A program made the translations under genes and the position numbers. The notes below the pieces were generated by a model that searched no databases, was not told where the DNA came from, and saw only the letters and a list, made by a program, of their open reading frames with translations. From Xylocopa sonorina (lineage: Eukaryota; Arthropoda; Insecta; Hymenoptera; Apidae), in assembly GCF_050948175.1 (NCBI RefSeq), contig NC_135199.1, forward strand, positions 8,560,501 to 8,624,500: 64,000 nucleotides of DNA. The letters are read 5' to 3'. Of the stretch, positions 44,299 to 56,700 are shown piece after piece (position 1 is the first letter of the stretch; every line of letters starts with the position of its first letter).

Positions 44299-44314
44299 TG
44301 ACGTATGTACGTCA
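44299..44314. promoter_or_regulatory. Dap160: CRE-like inverted repeat near the intersectin promoter
   Basis: TGACGTATGTACGTCA: two TGACGTA half-sites facing each other with a 2-bp spacer, about 490 bp upstream of the first intersectin ATG. TGACG is the CREB/ATF half-site. The likely transcription start (TACAGTTGAG near 44345) lies 35 bp downstream. Binding is inferred. Confidence 0.35.
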
Positions 44315-44791
44315 GTAGTGTGGGCCGACCCGCGTATTCGTCGGTACAGTTGAGTAATTTTTTCCGAATCCACTTCTGACGAAAGCATCACTAACATCGC
44401 GATACGTGATCATGAAATCCCTTTAGTAAAGTTCTAAACGAGAAGACGCGTGCAAGGGAAGCAGCTCACTGTCGTTGTTCGTAACTGGTGCGAGAAAAAT
44501 TCTTGCTCTTATACGTGTGCGTTAGGGCCCCGATCAATCTTCAAGTTCACGACCCCGCACTTATTCGGTTAATTGGGTTTATTCGTGATTGAGTCAACGC
44601 TAAATTAATAGCGTTTCGACAATTCTTCTTCCGTGAGGTATATCTCGAGTCACTAAAGCTAGGATCGATCACCGTGACCTAACCTTGAAATCACAAATTC
44701 CTACCCCATGGATCTCCGGGAAGTAACTGTGAAAATTATCATTTTCTTTCGTTACAGATTCAATTCGGTGGTCACCTACGGGTGAACAGAG

Positions 44792-47700
44792 ATGGCCACC
44801 CCTCAAACTCCAGGCAAGTTGCTCTCGCTTTGTTTTTCGACGCAGCCGAATCACGTTTCAGTTTAACTGTCATGTTGACAGTAACCGCCTATTAAAAAAA
44901 GCAGGAGTTATTCGTGATTTCCGACATAATAGATATTATCGATTGAATAGTAGACCAATTCACAGATATTGTTACTTTCATTCAGATAAGGCTATCTCCT
45001 TGGAATGTTGTTTGAACCTTGAATCAGAGAAAGAAAAATGATGTCAATTCTTTCAGGTATGGATCCTTGGGTAATTCAACCCAGGGAACGTGCGAGATAC
45101 AGAGAGCAATTTGATTCTCTGAAACCAATCAATGGCGTTGTTACTGGGGAGCAAGCGAAAGAATTTTTACTTAAATCTCAACTTCCACCTGTCATTCTTG
45201 GACAAATATGGTATCAATATTTTATTGCCAGTTTATTTTTATGTTTATTATATTTAGCATTCCTTATCATTAAGTAGACATGGATTTCTAATGATGAGAA
45301 TAATAATTTCAACTCGATTAAAAATAAGAGATTAATATATTAGAGTTAACGGAGATAGCAAACAAGCTGCACATTTCACATTTTTTTTGTAGACTTTCAT
45401 GAACTCGATTATCAATTATACAAGAGCAAGCACATGGAAATAGTATTCTGTGTAAAAGGACAGATAGTAATACATTCCTTTATTGTTACAGGGCTTTATC
45501 GGATACAGATGCAGATGGAAAGATGGACATAAATGAATTTAGTATTGCATGTAAACTAATCAATTTAAAGTTACGTGGTTTCGAGATTCCTAAAGCTTTG
45601 CCACCGACTTTAGTGCAGAGTTTAAAGTCACTTTCTGCCAGTAAGTATAGCGAGCAAAGTAAATCAGCAAGATTATTTTAATCTATAATTATGTCTTACA
45701 TTATTTGATTATGTTTAGGCGATAGTAATCTTACAAGCTTAACAAACGGAGCTGCAAATACTCAACCTCAGAGTAATGTTGCTTCCTTAGTAAATTTATC
45801 TGGTTCGTCACCAGTTCCAGTGCAACCTTTAATTGGTGGAATGCCTATGACTGGATCTGTTCCACGTCCTCTTATAGGTCCTCCACCTGCAAATGGACCA
45901 CTACCAGGACATGCTATTAGACCTGTTTCACCAATGACTTTACCAGGTGAGTTATGTTAATCTTTTAAATGGACGTTAGTACAATTATATAAGATCAAGA
46001 ATTGTTTATGTTAAAAAATACAGAGATACTTTGTGAGTTGAAAAACTATGCTTCAGTCTGGTATTCTCGTTCTTTCGAGGAAGAAATAAGAGTTTTATAT
46101 TTAATTATCTAAGGTATATATAAACGCAGGTGTATGCGACAAGAAAAATATAAATTTCTGTGGGATCAAACATTTACACTACTGTTTAAAATTCTATTTC
46201 ATGACAGATACAATGACATTCTAGTTAAACTTGCAACTGATACATGTTGGTAACATTAAAAACTTAATCAAGGTCTACTTTGGCTATTCCTATTCTTCAT
46301 TATGGTTGATATGACTAATAAAATGAAATCAATTAACAAGCAATACTATTTAGCATTATTTTACTTATGCATCATACTACACAGCATCACGACAAAGTAG
46401 ACAGAATGTGGCTGCCACTACACATGCCACAACTCACACAGCATCAAAGCCACCCGCTCGACCTGCACCACCCTCTGTGGGTATGTTATAAGAAGTGGAT
46501 CTTTATGTATGAATGACTATCTCTGGATTTTCTTCTCTTCAGTATTTTTTCTTCCTTTTTAAGCTTCTTGAGGGAGATATAATTCTTGTTTGAGATATAT
46601 TTTTTCTTATTGAATGATATATTGAGCAATGGAATATTATAATATGGTACATGCATTGATATCTTGAATTTGAAGATTCATTTCTGCATGAAAACTATTT
46701 TAATTAATTGTGTACATATTTAATTTGTAATAATATTGTAGGTCAAAGACATCCTAAAAAAAGTTAATATTTATTAAAGTAAAATATAATATTATTTAAA
46801 AGTGGCATTATATATTATGTTTCTACACAGTTACATAAAATAAAGGACAACACAAACATGTATAATTAAAGGTCATACTTCCATGCTTCACCTCTATGTC
46901 TATGTTTTCATTTTAACTATAAAGTGTATAGTATATATTATATGTATAATCAATGTTGCAATGGCTTTGTTTATTGACTAGATACTTCAGTCTGCTATTT
47001 TTTTTTTTATATACGTGTCTGCGCACACTTATACAACATTTTATACACTAATGTAATATTTGTGCTGCAAAAAAAAGGAATCGTGCCTTCTACAAGTACT
47101 ACCACTACCACTACCATTACCACTACTCCTAGTGGTGGTCCTCCTCAAAGACCTGCACCACCCACAAGTATTGGTATGTTTCAAAGTGCGAAAGAAATTT
47201 GAGTAGTAGATGACCATTCTTTTCAAAGTACAATAGATATAATAGATAAAATCGCATGTAAATTTATGTAGCGATTTTTCACGTTTTCAGGAATTATATT
47301 TTCAGATAAAGAAATGATTCCTTTTTGCATTGTACATCATACATTGCACTATACATTTTATTTTAACATTAGGACTACAAAATCTTACTTTTTTGAGATT
47401 ATTTATCCATATATATAGCATTTAGATACATGTTTAAACTAAGTAGTTCTAGTGTTAATAAGAAATCATTTCACTGCATCACATACATACACTGGTGTAA
47501 TTATAAATTAATTTTATTTTAATTGCTAAGCTTTACCATTATTGTAGTTTCAATTATTTTTTATTTTTAATAATTTCAGCTTTCCTACTGTATCATACAT
47601 TTTTTGCTTATTTTTCTACAGTGGTATTAAAGTAGTTTTTATAATGATGTCTGACTAAGTAGACTTGTATATTTACAGGAGCAAATTTTTCACCGGCAAC

Positions 47701-50700
47701 CAGTGGTCCACCGCCAAAACCAGCACCGCCTTCTTTTCCCAATAGTCCTGTTGCTGCTGGAATTTCACCAGTGAAAGTTGCACCTGTTTCTGCCACGGCT
47801 GTTCCTTCAGTTCAGCCTGTTCAACCAATGACTACATCTGCCATAGGTAAACTTATATATTCTCTTTTCCATATGTTATTTGTCCATTATTTTTTTTAAA
47901 TATTCATTTCAATTGTAACATTTTGTTGTGTAAACATATTTGAAAGGAAAAATTGTTGAATGATAATTTTATTCCCTTTTTACAGATATACTTGATCTTG
48001 AGTTTTCAGGTATACTTTATCAAACGAATTATGTAGAAAATATAGCTTTGTTACTTTTATTTAATTTGACTAATAAATAACGAGAAAGTTTGACGTTCTC
48101 CTATGTTGCTTAAATTCTCCTATACCCTAAGATAAGATTTTAATATAAGTAACATCTCTAGAATTGCGCTATTTCTTTTGGTATTAATAAACATAATAGA
48201 TTTATTGTGTCATAATTAGTTGCTTAATAATATCGATTGGATCTGTTTTTATTAAATTACAGCTTTCCTAATTTTGTGTGAGCAATTGAAACCTTAACAT
48301 ATCTGATTCAATTACATTCTAATACAAATTTCTTCCTTTAAACAGGTATGTCTGTGGTAGCACCAATTGTACCATTAAATACAAATCCAACGCCAATTGC
48401 TGCGTTTGGTATGGGACAAACAATGCCTATGCAACCATTGTGTACTGGTATGGTTGCTTCGGTAACAGGTGCTTCTACTATGGTACCATCTATTGCACCT
48501 ATGCCTGCTGGTACGTTTAATTTAACATGTACACAATTACTTGACATTGATCTGTAATTCAATTCGTATCTTTTTAGGAACTGGGGCAGTATCAACTCCA
48601 CCAGTAGTAGGTTTACCTTTAGTGTCAGCAACTGCAACAAGTGGTGCTTTAGTAAATGGCGTGATTGCTCAAACACCTGTATCCACAAGCACGCCGTTAA
48701 GTACAACAGCGCGTCCACCAAGTATAGATAGGGTGGGCTCGGTTGATTCGCAACATAGTCAGCATTCAGTAGGTTCTCCACAATCTGTAGAATGGGCTGT
48801 GCCTCATCAGACAAAATTGAAATATACTCAATTGTTCAATACCTGGGATAGGACACGGTCCGGGTTTCTGTCCGGTCCCCAGGCTAGAAATATTATGGTG
48901 CAGTCACAGTTACCACAACAAGTATTGGCTCAGATATGGTACAATAATTCAACATACATTTAATAGCAATTACCAAGGGGATACTGCTTAACATTTCTAT
49001 AGAATGTAATTGTGCTACTAGGGCGTTAGCGGATTTGGATTCCGATGGTCGTTTGAGCTGTGACGAATTTGTATTGGCGATGCATTTATGTGACATAGCT
49101 AAAACTGGCGAGAAGATACCTACTGCGCTTCCAATTGAACTTATTCCACCAGCTTTCAGACGTCAACGACAGAGTAGTTTAACGCTTTCTCAAACTGGTA
49201 CGGAAAATGTAGATCCATCAGCTGGTATGCCTCAGGTAAATTTAATCTTTATGTATATTTATACAACGGTTAGCAATGCTCATGTTCTTGCGTTTAGTGG
49301 AATAATGCTTATGGCTAATGTGCGTACATTTTAAAATAATGTATTATAAATTGTAATTATTTTTTCAGACTTCCTTTGAAGACAAGCGTAAAGAGAACTT
49401 TGAAAAGGGGCAAGCGGAATTGGAGCGGAGACGCAAGGCTTTATTAGAAATTCAACGTAAGGAGCAAGAAGAACGTGAACGAAAAGAAAGAGAAGAGGCG
49501 GAGAAACAAGAAAAAATTAGGTAAATAGAGGTTCATTGAAGCTTGGTTAAGCAGAGAAGTTGGTATTAATCAGAGCGATAAATTCACCAGGTTGGAGCAA
49601 GAAAGACGCAGACAAGCAGAAATTGAGAAACAAATACAAAGGCAAAAAGAGATTGAACAGGAGAAAGAAGAACAACGAAAGCGCGTTCAGGAACAAAGAG
49701 AAGCGGCACGAAAGTAAGTGGACTTATACATAGGAACTCAAACTTTTTTAAAGTGTTGACAGTTTATAACATTGCAAATTTAAATTCTTCTTTCAATAGA
49801 GAAATGGAAAGGCAACGGCAATTAGAATGGGAAAAACAAAAGTCAAAGGAACTTCAGGCTCAGAGGCAAAAGGAACAGGATATTTTACTTAAATTAAAAG
49901 CAAGAAATCAAACATTAACGATTGAATTAGGAACTCTTGTAAGTATTAAAGAAGTTAATTAAAATGTAACTGGTATTTATTAAGTTTGTTACGTGTACAA
50001 TGAAGAACGACAAGGTGAAGGAATTATCACAAAAAATTTGTGACACTCGAGTGGGTGTATCTGGAGTAAAAACAACGATTGATGGAATGCGATCTACGCG
50101 TGATGCACAATTACAAGAAATGGCTGCGTTAAAGAACAAACTTCGAGAACAAAACCAAAGATTACTGGCGTTGAGCCAAGAAAAAGCTCGCATCGAAGCA
50201 AAGAATAAGCTAAATACAGCTATGGAATCAGCTGGCCAAGAAGCTATAAAAATGGCGTTCGATAATAAGCAAATTACATTGAAACAAATGAAGGATAAAA
50301 TTGCTGATTTACAACAACAGGTATACCTTAGTATATTAGAATATTAGATCGTAACATTGAAATGTTCGTTTTTTACGGTTGAAGTAAAATCGCAAAAGAT
50401 AGCAAACGGACATTTCCCGCATGTTACAATTTAATATAATGTAACGTATAATCTACTGAAAATCTTATAATTCTGCAATATGACATTGGAATAGATTGAT
50501 GCTAAGATGGCTGATATAGAAAACAATAATGGTCAACTCCAAGATATTAAAACTCAGATGGAAAATTTAGTGACCGATTGCAAGAATCTTTATGTGACCT
50601 TCGAGGATAAAAAATTAAAGGTCTTGGAACTTCGAGCAAGTGGTGGTACTGTTGCTGGTACAGATTACACTTCTGCATGGGGCGACAGTGCGTGGAATGA

Positions 50701-53700
50701 GGCTCCAGCAACGATTAACGAGTCTGCTTGGCCTGTCAGTGATACTACCACAGCTAACGCTGTAGAAGAAACCACTCCGGGAGTCATGAAATACAGAGCC
50801 TTATATGAATTTGTAGCTAGAAATCAAGATGAGATATCGTTTCAACCAGGCGATATTATCTTGGTATTATTATAAAAAGAAGTATTTTAAAATGTATCAA
50901 GTTGATATACAAAGAAAAGTAAAGGGTTAAGTTATTTTTTTAATAGGTACCACCCGTCCAAAACGCAGAACCAGGATGGATGGCTGGCGAAATTCGCGGT
51001 CACACTGGTTGGTTCCCCGAATCTTATGTAGAACCAGTGGATGTTGGAAACGCGAATGATAATGCTTTTATACAACAGGACAGCGTGGAGAAGAGAACGT
51101 TAGAGTTAGTCATTGGAGCTGAAATTAGGTTTAATTAATAAGAACACAATTTACCGTTATCTCTGTTGTTATAGGGGAATTGCTGAGGTTCCTGAAAATG
51201 TATCTGACGCAGGATCGCTGGGTGATGAACCGCCTCCTGTCGTACCTATCGTACCCACCCTTGGGTTAGGTGTAACTTGTGATTTACAAGTAACAACTTT
51301 GTACCATTATCGTCCTACGATGGAGCAACACCTTCCTTTCGAAAAGGGTGATATTATTAAAGTCGATGAGCAACAAGTTAGTGAAATTATTCTCGAAAAC
51401 ATTCTTCGTTTGCATCTCTAACACTTGATATTAATCACTCGCTATAAAAGTTTATATCGAGAGATTTCTATTGTACGTATTAATATACTATTTTAATGAC
51501 TTAGGGTGATTGGTGGTACGGCACGTCCACCAATGGAGCCAAGGGTTGGTTTCCCAAATCTTATGTAAAAGAAATTACTGCCAATCAAACCGCAATTGTC
51601 GATGGTCTCAACGAATACTATGTAGCTTTGTATCCGTATACCTCTGCCGAAGCTGGAGACTTAACTTTTAATCAAGGCGAAGTTATATTAGTCACGAAGA
51701 AGGAGGGCGATTGGTGGACGGGTACTATAGGAGATAGGAACGGAATTTTCCCTGCCAATTATGTAGAGAAATGTGATGGTCCAGATCAGGTATAAAATGA
51801 CTTTTTTTTGTTACTTTATTGTGTGAAATTTGCGCGATTGACCCAGTTTTGTTACTGCTAAAAATAAAATTTAAAAAAGTGTCAAGTAGCCAGTTTTAAA
51901 ATTCTAACATTAACCAGGGTATCTCTGTAACTACTAACGAGCCTGAAACAGTCACAACTGTTACAACGATTGCGGATACAATCATGAGTAATCATGAAAC
52001 AGCTGCCACAGTTGCCCAGACTATCTTGGTTCGTATCATCTTAAGTCTATTTCTATTGTGTACAAAGTACTTCAGTCTTCACAATACTGAATTCTAATTT
52101 ACTAAAATAAGAAATTTTTAATAGAAATCTTTTAAAAAAGGAAAAATTTTGTTCAGTGAACTCTGCCTTTTTGGTATTGCGAGGATTGATAATATATTGT
52201 CCTCTTATAAGTAGTTATTTGTTCTAAAATGCTTAGTAGACTTACCTTTATGATATAGCATTAATATACTAGTACATAAAGTATAAAGCTAGACGCATAT
52301 GTATATTCCGTGTTTAGCAAACAGAGAAAACTGCTGAACAGATCGAAGATGAAAGAGCAGCCGCGGAGGATAGAGCAGAATTGCCAGATTTTACCGCAAT
52401 GGCTGCCCAGCAGGTAATTAGTAATTTACTTATAACGCGTATGTAATTTAGAAGTAATTTGATGTTGATTATTCAATGAAATTTAATTGCCTCGTATTTT
52501 TGTTGTCGCTGGCGTCCCGTTATTGCAGTATCATAAGGTACTATATCTCTTACAAAACGTATTCGCTATCTGCTATATTTTACAATTCATGCTTCATACT
52601 TATATATCAGAGCTTTGTAAATAACAATATAAATATCATAATATTTGTAACTAATATTTACATGTAAAAATAAATCAGAATAGAATAGACAGGCAGAATA
52701 TATTTATATAATATATGTTTGTTTTAATGCAGAGAGGTAGAAAACCTGAAATCGTACAAGTTATCGCACCTTATCAAGCCACTAGTTCTGAGCAACTAGA
52801 TTTACAAAAGGGTCAATTGATAATGATACGCAAGAAAACGGACAGTGGATGGTGGGAAGGAGAGTTACAGGTAATGAAAACTTTTTGATAATGAAATTTT
52901 TTATGGTTATTATTATGTCATATCTGTACTTTTTAGGCACGTGGTAAAAAAAGGCAAATCGGTTGGTTCCCAGCGTCTTATGTTAAACCTTTAACTAGTA
53001 GTAGCAACCGAAGTACACCTGTTTCTCATGGATATCAAGACTCTCCGACAGATCCAAATGTTGGTGAGTAGTTTCTAACTTCGACATTAATTAGACACAA
53101 GTAACATATATGTAACATAATGTCTTCTCGATGTAGAGCGCGTTATGGCATTATATCCGTATCAAGCCCAGAACGAGGATGAATTAAGCTTCGAAAAAGG
53201 TGACGTTATAACGGTAATCGCAAAAGACGAACAACAGTGGTGGAAAGGCGAATTAAATGGAGTGTCAGGCGTTTTCCCCAGTAATTATGTATCTCCCATG
53301 TGTAAGTATGCTCTTCCATTTCATAGTATTACGTCTCATTTGCGGAAACTGAGGTACAATTTATTTATGTCTATCATAACTCTTTATTAACGAGTAATTT
53401 TGATATAAATTCGTAATTGATACTAATATTGTAAAACGTAACGTTGGTATGATATAATAATTTGAAAATATGACAGCAAAATATGATTGTTATAGCATAC
53501 TATCAGTCTGTGATATACGGATAGACGGACGACCGTCAGGTTTTATATTTTTTGTTGCATATCACTTTAAGATACATAAATCGATATTTATAATAGTATC
53601 AATTTTCATAATTTTACTAATGCAACTTTTAACTTAATACGACGGTCGTTTAGTAGGACCAGATAAAATAATAGTTTCTCAAGTGCTCCACTATATTGAA

Positions 53701-56700
53701 TAAATATGCTTAGGATATATTATTATTGTATACAACCTTTTCAATACTGTATTAGTCAAATATGTTGTACGTGTGCTCAAATAATGTTACACACTTATAG
53801 AATTTACTATTTGAAACTAGCTATAGCTCACAGGCATAAATAGGGTAATAGGGTAATTGTTAAATATTTCGACAGAGTTCATTGTTAAGTTACATGTGTA
53901 AATATTACGTACCTGATTTTCATCGCTTATGGTTCACCAGAACCATGATTACAAAGAAACAGGTTGTCTATCTGTTATTATTCGTGGCGGGTGCTATGCG
54001 TGCTTTCTGCTCTGACATGGCTGCATTGAGATTCAGCACTTTGGCTTGGAAAGCGGTACATCTGTACTTTACATTATAATCGTTATTTTACTTCTGGTCT
54101 ATATATAACGCGTAGTTTATTGAGTCAATTTTATCAGAGAAGTATACATACATACTTTCTCTATCATACAGCCTGCCTGTCTGCCTGCATGCCTGCCTGT
54201 CCGTCCGTCTGTCCGTTTGAGGTAGCTGCTTCGTTTTGGTGAAAACATTAGAAACATCTTATACATGTATAATCAGTTAAAGAAATAAAGGACATAATTA
54301 TATAGCATTCACTGCTCGGTTTGGATATTAAAGCTATATGAAATATATTTCAGAAACATCATGTTATTAACTTCAACAAAAATGCTATATCCACATGTTT
54401 GCAATTTATTTCATTTAGTTAATGCTATTCGAAGCTCTGTAATATTGCGTTATTTTATTTAGTCGCATGTAATTTTCGTTAATTTTGAACCATATAGTTC
54501 CATGAACAGTTTGAGCAAAGTTTTAGGTATTAGAAGCAGTAAAGCGAAACAGCTACTTCAAAGAACTTGAATATCTGTCATTTGCTTATGATACTTGGAA
54601 ACAATGAATCCCTTTTATACTAATTGTTATCTTTCGCCTCTGCTTGACATGCAGCATAAAGGATAGCAGAGCAGCACCGCAGCATTGCAGGCTAAAACTA
54701 AAAGCGTCTCTCAAGTGCAATAAGAATGATAGCAGCCTCTACGCTGAACGCGACGTGTTGCGACCAACATGTCTCATCGGTGGAGACAGTGAGCATAAAA
54801 ATGAAAGAGAAAAAAAAAGAAAAGAACAGAACAAAAAAGAGATAAAGACTCAGGGCTGGTTTTTCGTTTCTCTATTTCTCTGAATTACTGCGAGTCTTTT
54901 TCTTGTTATGGGACTTCATACGGTCCTTTACTTTTCATTATTAATCAGATTGTTACCGTGTGTCTTATCGACCACTATCCTCTGACCCATCGAACCTCTA
55001 TGTATGGTTTTCAAATGTGACTACTATTGCGCAGTATTTATAAATATACGCGTACACGCGAGAGCGCAGAGTGTTGAAATAACAATTTAAATATCGTGTC
55101 ATTACAACCACCTGACATGTGCACCAAATTCTACCTCAATCCTCTATTTTAATTCGAGATAAAGAAAGAGAAAAGAAGAGAGAGAGAGCTAAAAACGTTA
55201 ATTAGTATAATTTGTTTGTCCATTTGAAGTAATATATTCGTCGATGACTAATGTCTCGAGTATAGAAATGAAAAGCAACGTATATTCGTTTAAAAAGTTC
55301 GATCCTTAGAAGGTATTAGACGTGTTTTTCGTTTGTACTAGCACTTTTAGCCCGGAGAAAAGTTTGAACAAGAAAATTCACCGAAAAGAAAAGTGGAAAA
55401 TCCAGTTATAATTGTAGTAGAACCAGAAGAAGCACTCTCTGCTAGGAGCAAAGACAATAAACATCGAACTATTTATCCGTAAAACGTTCGTACACTTCTC
55501 TATATCTATTTAATAACACTCGAACAGCTTTCTGTGTAAATAAAAATATAGAAAGACTGTTAAATAATCTACGTCGGGCTTAAAGTGTTAGATCGATGAA
55601 GATTAGGTATACAAACGCTCCACTACAGTAATCTTAAATTTTCATAATAATCAGTATTCTGGAGAGAAGTTTTTGAAAACGATTTAATACTGCCTTTGTT
55701 TATTTTTTTTTTTTTTGTTGCTAGCATTAGTACGTTATTTGGTGCGCAATACAGATGGTTTGTACAGTTATACTGCGCCGAGGCCTAGAGCAAAAACAAA
55801 TACCTAGAGCAGCTGAATATTATTTCTCTGCTTGCCTTCGATGTAAAGGGAGAAGGAGTTGTTGAATATCATAATGTTGAATGTCTCGTTTAACATTTCT
55901 TTCTTTGCCATAAAACTGGTGAAGAGTTTGTTATAATATATAGAAAATATTTGTTTAGTCTCGAGAAATTTTTAACAATTTACACAATCTATTTTTTTGT
56001 TTAAATTCAAAATTCTATAGATAAGCATAGGAGAACAAAAAGAGATATAGTAATATGATATGCATAATATTTGCAAGGGAAAGAGAATTAAAATATCTGC
56101 TCTCTTTTAAATTCATATAAGTTTAACCAAATCTGTTGTTCCTATTTATTTATTCTTATTATGTGTATAGTTATTATTTGTTCCCACTTTGATCTGTCTG
56201 GTATAATCGCACGATAAAAGATGACGTGCTCCTTCTTCGCAGCCTTTTATTATAGAGCCTAAATCATTATTAAAAAATATCAATAACTAATAATCATAAA
56301 AAATTATAGATAGATATTATTACCACTGGTGGGAATGATTTGTTAAGCAAAATATGTTATATTATCGTAAACCAGTTTTTCCATCAATTTATCCCTGAGT
56401 ATAGTAGTTCATGTTAATTAAGGGTAGGGTATATAAATATTATACAACTATGTTATATTTATGATCAATTTATTTTTTATTTATATTTATTGTTTTTCCT
56501 CTTTATTTTACGAATCTCGATTTTAGGATACTTAAAAAGTACCCTGTTATTGTTTCAGCTGATTCCTTTTAAAGTTATTTACTGTTTTTCTATATTGGCT
56601 TCCCATATATTCTATTTTGGTTTCCCTTTTACAATGTAAACTATAAACTATTCTAATACTCTATATATTTTTAGTGTTTGAAATTTTATACAAAACTTTA

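Larger units (their letters stand above)
29667..44791. other. 15-kb region without a provable gene
   Basis: Mostly AT-rich DNA between the SLC22-like gene and intersectin. ORFs are short and overlap on several frames. Items worth noting are a possible secreted-protein exon (32639-32844, -), a GC-rich patch at 32940-33210, an RG-rich ORF at 33789-34088 (-), TATAAATAG boxes at 36135 (+) and 39192-39200 (-), and a GC-rich purine-biased block at 39060-39650. No tRNA or known microRNA sequence was recognised by eye. Long 5' introns, enhancers or noncoding RNAs are plausible. Confidence 0.5.

Noticed and set aside
54644..54883. 79-codon ORF in the large intersectin intron as an alternative exon
   Set aside because: Lys-rich low-complexity end, no conserved domain; more likely UTR or intron sequence.
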